DNA of 11,362 nt from Spongospora subterranea (lineage: Eukaryota; Endomyxa; Phytomyxea; Plasmodiophorida; Plasmodiophoridae), in NCBI GenBank assembly GCA_900404475.1, contig OUQQ01000658.1, forward strand, positions 7,574-18,935, given 5' to 3'. The translations under genes and the position numbers were made by a program. Shown piece after piece: positions 9,266-11,362 of this stretch. The notes under the pieces were generated by a model. That model made no database searches. It worked only from the letters and a program-made list of their open reading frames with translations, and was not told where the DNA came from. Numbering within the stretch: position 1 is the first letter of the stretch; each line of letters begins with the position of its first letter.

Positions 9266-10979
9266 TTAAAAATTGGAAAACGACCTGATCTCCGCTGCAT
9301 TTATCCACTCTGGATCTGAAGCTCCTTTGACTCGTACAAAGCACGTTGGAGATGACGGAACATTGAAGTAGCCCTCCAGTAGCCAAGCATCCATTTCGGC
9401 ACTAGAATACGGACCATGAATCGGCTCGCTAGATGATGGAGTATTGGACCAGCAAAGTTCCCATAGGTTATCTGGCGGCACGTTGGATTGGATTGCACCC
9501 TAGACGACAGGAAAATTAAAAAAAAACAGTACAGGGAATTGCCGTTTTTCGCACAGAAGGTGAAAGGAGTTTACTCACAGCATTTGAGGACACCGCTTGA
9601 CCGCGCAGATCCCGTTCAATCGACACGATCGTGTCGTGATAAACGTCGAAATGGCCATATTGCAATAGACGGTCTGCAGCATCTGTAACCGCTTCAAATG
9701 TACTCTTCACACAAGGATCGTCGCTCTGATAATAATGAGAACATAATTGATGGATTTAAAAAAAAGGCAGGAAAATCATTCCGACCCAGGGATTTTGCTG
9801 AAAAATGAAGTAGTAAAGTTTAACAATTGAAAATTTTGAGGAACAAACCTTTCCAAGCCGTTTCAGGGCACCAAGAACATTTTCATTTTGAATCATATGC
9901 CGCAAAAGAACTTGTCGTTCATGAACAGGATCGATGACATCATCATTTTCTTCATCGGCTGCCACAACCTGCATCACTCCCGTCAGAAAACTGAAAACTC
10001 AAAAAAAGAGAGGAAGTACAGAAATTCCATAAGCGAGCAGATTGCAGAAGAGCACAATCGAAACATGGTTCGTAAAACTGTTGATATCACCCAATAAATC
10101 AACAGTTTGAGAGAACAAATATAAAAAAGGAAAAAATCTGAATGCGTACATTTTGGCGATAGCGCTTTACACCTTTCCTCGTCAGGTCCACCTACAAGAC
10201 AGCCTTAAAGATCTTAATGTACGATGAGAGACAATCAACTAAAAACAGGACCGACCGTTGAGTCCGGTACACAAGAATCAGTATCCTCAGTTTGCTTTTC
10301 TTCAAAGTCTTTCAGCCAAGCTTCACGTACATCTTCTGATTCAACATTGAAATTACCAGCACCATCAAACCAGCCACGGGCTCGCTCACTATACAAACAT
10401 GCTCTTTTAAAATGCAATATATATAACGTAGACAGTAACACGTCAAAATCCACAAAATCAACTAACAACCTCTGAAATAAAAGACCCAAACACGACGACG
10501 GATTATAATCACCGGGCAACGATTGTTCGATAAAATGAACCCAACAAAGACTTAAACAGTGCCGACAAATTGCTCATCAACGAGGGAATTTATCCTGTGG
10601 TTTCAACAAACGCAAAAAACACATATAAGCAAACTCTACTCTTTCATGTTGAATGGCTCAAATCCATCAGGAGCTGGCGTGGAATCCTCCTCTCCTTCGA
10701 CAGGAACATTACCAACACCCCTAAGAATCGCTGTCAGGAACGACGCCCATCCTCAAAACATAAATCGTGTTGAAACGCGCACCTTTCGAATTGCGCTCGT
10801 TTCTTAGCCTTGGCAGTCTCCTCAATCTCGTCTTCCGACCCGCTGTCATCTTGCTCAATCGCCCTAAACCGGCCGTTTCGCCCGATATCCTCGTTCTCGC
10901 CATCATCGTCATCGCTTTGTAAACCGGCGTCATTATCAAACTGAACCTTCGCCTCTCGTTTGCCGTTAATACCGCGCAT
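9266..10979 (-). CDS. CD2BP2: CD2BP2-like protein (U5 snRNP 52K / Lin1 family) with C-terminal GYF domain, complete, 8 exons
   Basis: CD2BP2/U5-52K is a nuclear U5 snRNP assembly factor; its GYF domain binds proline-rich ligands. Exons in coding order: 10979-10783, 10720-10640, 10388-10256, 10191-10150, 9968-9849, 9797-9786, 9725-9579, 9499-9266. They join with matching phases into 321 residues plus stop; human CD2BP2 is 341. Landmarks: basic start MRGINGKREAKVQFD, an acidic/serine stretch (QSDDDDGENED), PFNMKDERARGWFDGAGNF (human PFNLQEEMEEGHFDADGNY), REAWLKDF, VLGALKRLG (human VAGALRRLG), then the GYF domain. The start is supported by an in-frame TAA five codons upstream (10997-10995). The 42-nt exon (VDLTRKGVKRYRQN) and the 12-nt exon (QNPW) are in phase but could be skipped, so they are less certain. 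The gene is convergent with DDX60. Confidence 0.9.
9269..9469 (-). other. Divergent GYF domain of CD2BP2
   Basis: Residues 255-321 form the domain. Visible signature parts are W257, W261, G273-P274-Y275, M280, W283 and G287-Y288-F289. The usual family pattern is W-x-Y, then GPF, M, W and GYF. Here the first tyrosine is leucine (WELCW), the phenylalanine of GPF is tyrosine, and the residue before GP is histidine (IHGPY) where CD2BP2 has tyrosine (LYGPF). The fold should hold, but the proline-peptide surface is altered. Confidence 0.88.
9786..9797 (-). other. Candidate 12-nt microexon (Q-N-P-W) in CD2BP2
   Basis: Between exons 9968-9849 and 9725-9579 lie 123 nt that contain TTTTTCAG, then twelve bases CAAAATCCCTGG, then GTCGGA. 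Splicing both sides gives introns of 51 and 60 nt, both typical for this locus, and adds four residues in frame. Treating all 123 nt as one intron also keeps the frame, so inclusion is likely but unproven. Confidence 0.55.
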
Positions 10980-11223
10980 TTCAGAGTCCCAATATTAATC
11001 AATCAATGTTGTAACCCGCACCTTTGTCACACTTTCCAGTCTCAGACGGCAAAATTGCGCCATTGCGCAGCTGAACCCTTCAGATCTACAGTGCACTTCC
11101 GACTGTATAAATTGTAAACATCAATCTTGTTGACCGCCACCCGGGTCAAACCTGTCCCGGCAGTGACTTTTATTGCCCATTGCCCAACCGGAAGGCACTC
11201 TGCCTCGTTCCAAGGTGGGTTCT
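10980..11223. promoter_or_regulatory. Probable divergent promoter / 5' flank of CD2BP2
   Basis: This 244-nt stretch lies directly upstream of the CD2BP2 start and is more GC-rich than the introns. It contains TATAAAT at 11106-11112 and an ETS-like ACCGGAAG at 11187-11194 on the + strand. Neither can be proven functional from sequence. If the + strand ORF to the right is real, this would be a shared promoter for two divergent genes. Confidence 0.35.
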
Positions 11224-11362
11224 ATGGGACCTTGCGTCTCTTTGGCGGGCTGTGCAACTCACCGTTGCGAAATGGCGACGACATCTTTCGTAAAGCTAAC
11301 CGCAACGCAATGGGCACGAACGCTGCAATCCAATGCGCCCATGCTCACAAACATACAAGAAA
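11224..11362 (+). CDS. Possible 5' end of an unrecognised gene, runs off the window
   Basis: An open frame runs from ATG at 11224 to the window edge with no stop (46 codons). A second in-frame ATG at 11272 has a good context (GAAATGG) and may be the true start, giving MATTSFVKLTATQWARTLQS and about ten more residues. A Ser/Thr-rich, basic, acid-poor N-terminus could be a mitochondrial presequence. I do not recognise the family. Its divergent position next to CD2BP2 fits a housekeeping gene pair, but it is too short to be sure it is coding. Confidence 0.35.
   Translation, partial: MGPCVSLAGCATHRCEMATTSFVKLTATQWARTLQSNAPMLTNIQE

Noticed and set aside
10389..10639. C/D-box snoRNA in the long CD2BP2 intron, suggested by TTGATGA on the - strand.
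   Set aside because: The C-box match is imperfect, and there is no CTGA D box at a suitable distance and no terminal stem.
1..11362. tRNA, rRNA, CRISPR array, transposon or viral insertion anywhere in the window.
   Set aside because: None was seen: no cloverleaf-like sequence, no regular spaced repeats, no terminal inverted repeats, and no transposase or polymerase motifs. The only repeats are the two N-flanked overlaps.

Overview
The window is eukaryotic, compact and intron-dense. Two genes can be read almost residue by residue through GT-AG introns, most of them 45-250 nt long. There are no bacterial signals such as operons, Shine-Dalgarno sites or IS elements. Intergenic DNA is short and introns are T-rich. 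This gene content and architecture suggest an invertebrate metazoan with a small genome. My best guess is a helminth, possibly an enoplean (Dorylaimia-type) nematode, but this is a low-confidence inference. The mixed TAG/CAG acceptors are not the uniform TTTTCAG seen in rhabditid nematodes.

Positions ~43-9099 (+) carry nearly all of a DDX60-family gene (Ski2-like DExH-box RNA helicase). The start of the gene lies upstream of the window. I resolve 37 exons with consistent phases, giving about 1,540 residues and the stop codon. Order of parts: N-terminal PIN-like region, a long helical/linker region with a Gly/Lys-rich patch, RecA1 (Walker A APTSSGKT, PTK, DEVH, SAT), a spacer with a Lys/Glu-rich helix, RecA2 (TTTLAVGINMP, QMIGRAGRRG), and the DDX60 C-terminal region. 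A 14-nt microexon supplies the PTK of motif Ia, and an intron splits the Walker B motif between DE and VH.

Two near-perfect direct repeats (about 434 bp and 262 bp) each abut a single N, at 3928 and 6024. They look like unmerged overlapping contig ends, not biology. They duplicate parts of exons, including the Walker B exons, and would mislead automatic gene prediction.

Positions 9266-10979 (-) carry a complete CD2BP2-like gene (U5 snRNP 52K / Lin1 family; 8 exons, 321 residues) ending in a GYF domain. It is tail-to-tail with the helicase gene, with 166 nt between the two stop codons. The GYF domain lacks two of the conserved ligand-contacting tyrosines. A 12-nt microexon is likely.

Positions 10980-11223 look like a divergent promoter region. 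At the right edge a short + strand ORF (from 11224 or 11272) may be the start of a third, unrecognised gene. I found no wholly new system. The items most worth a second look are the altered GYF pocket, the microexons in core motifs, the assembly duplications, and a complete DDX60 in an invertebrate.
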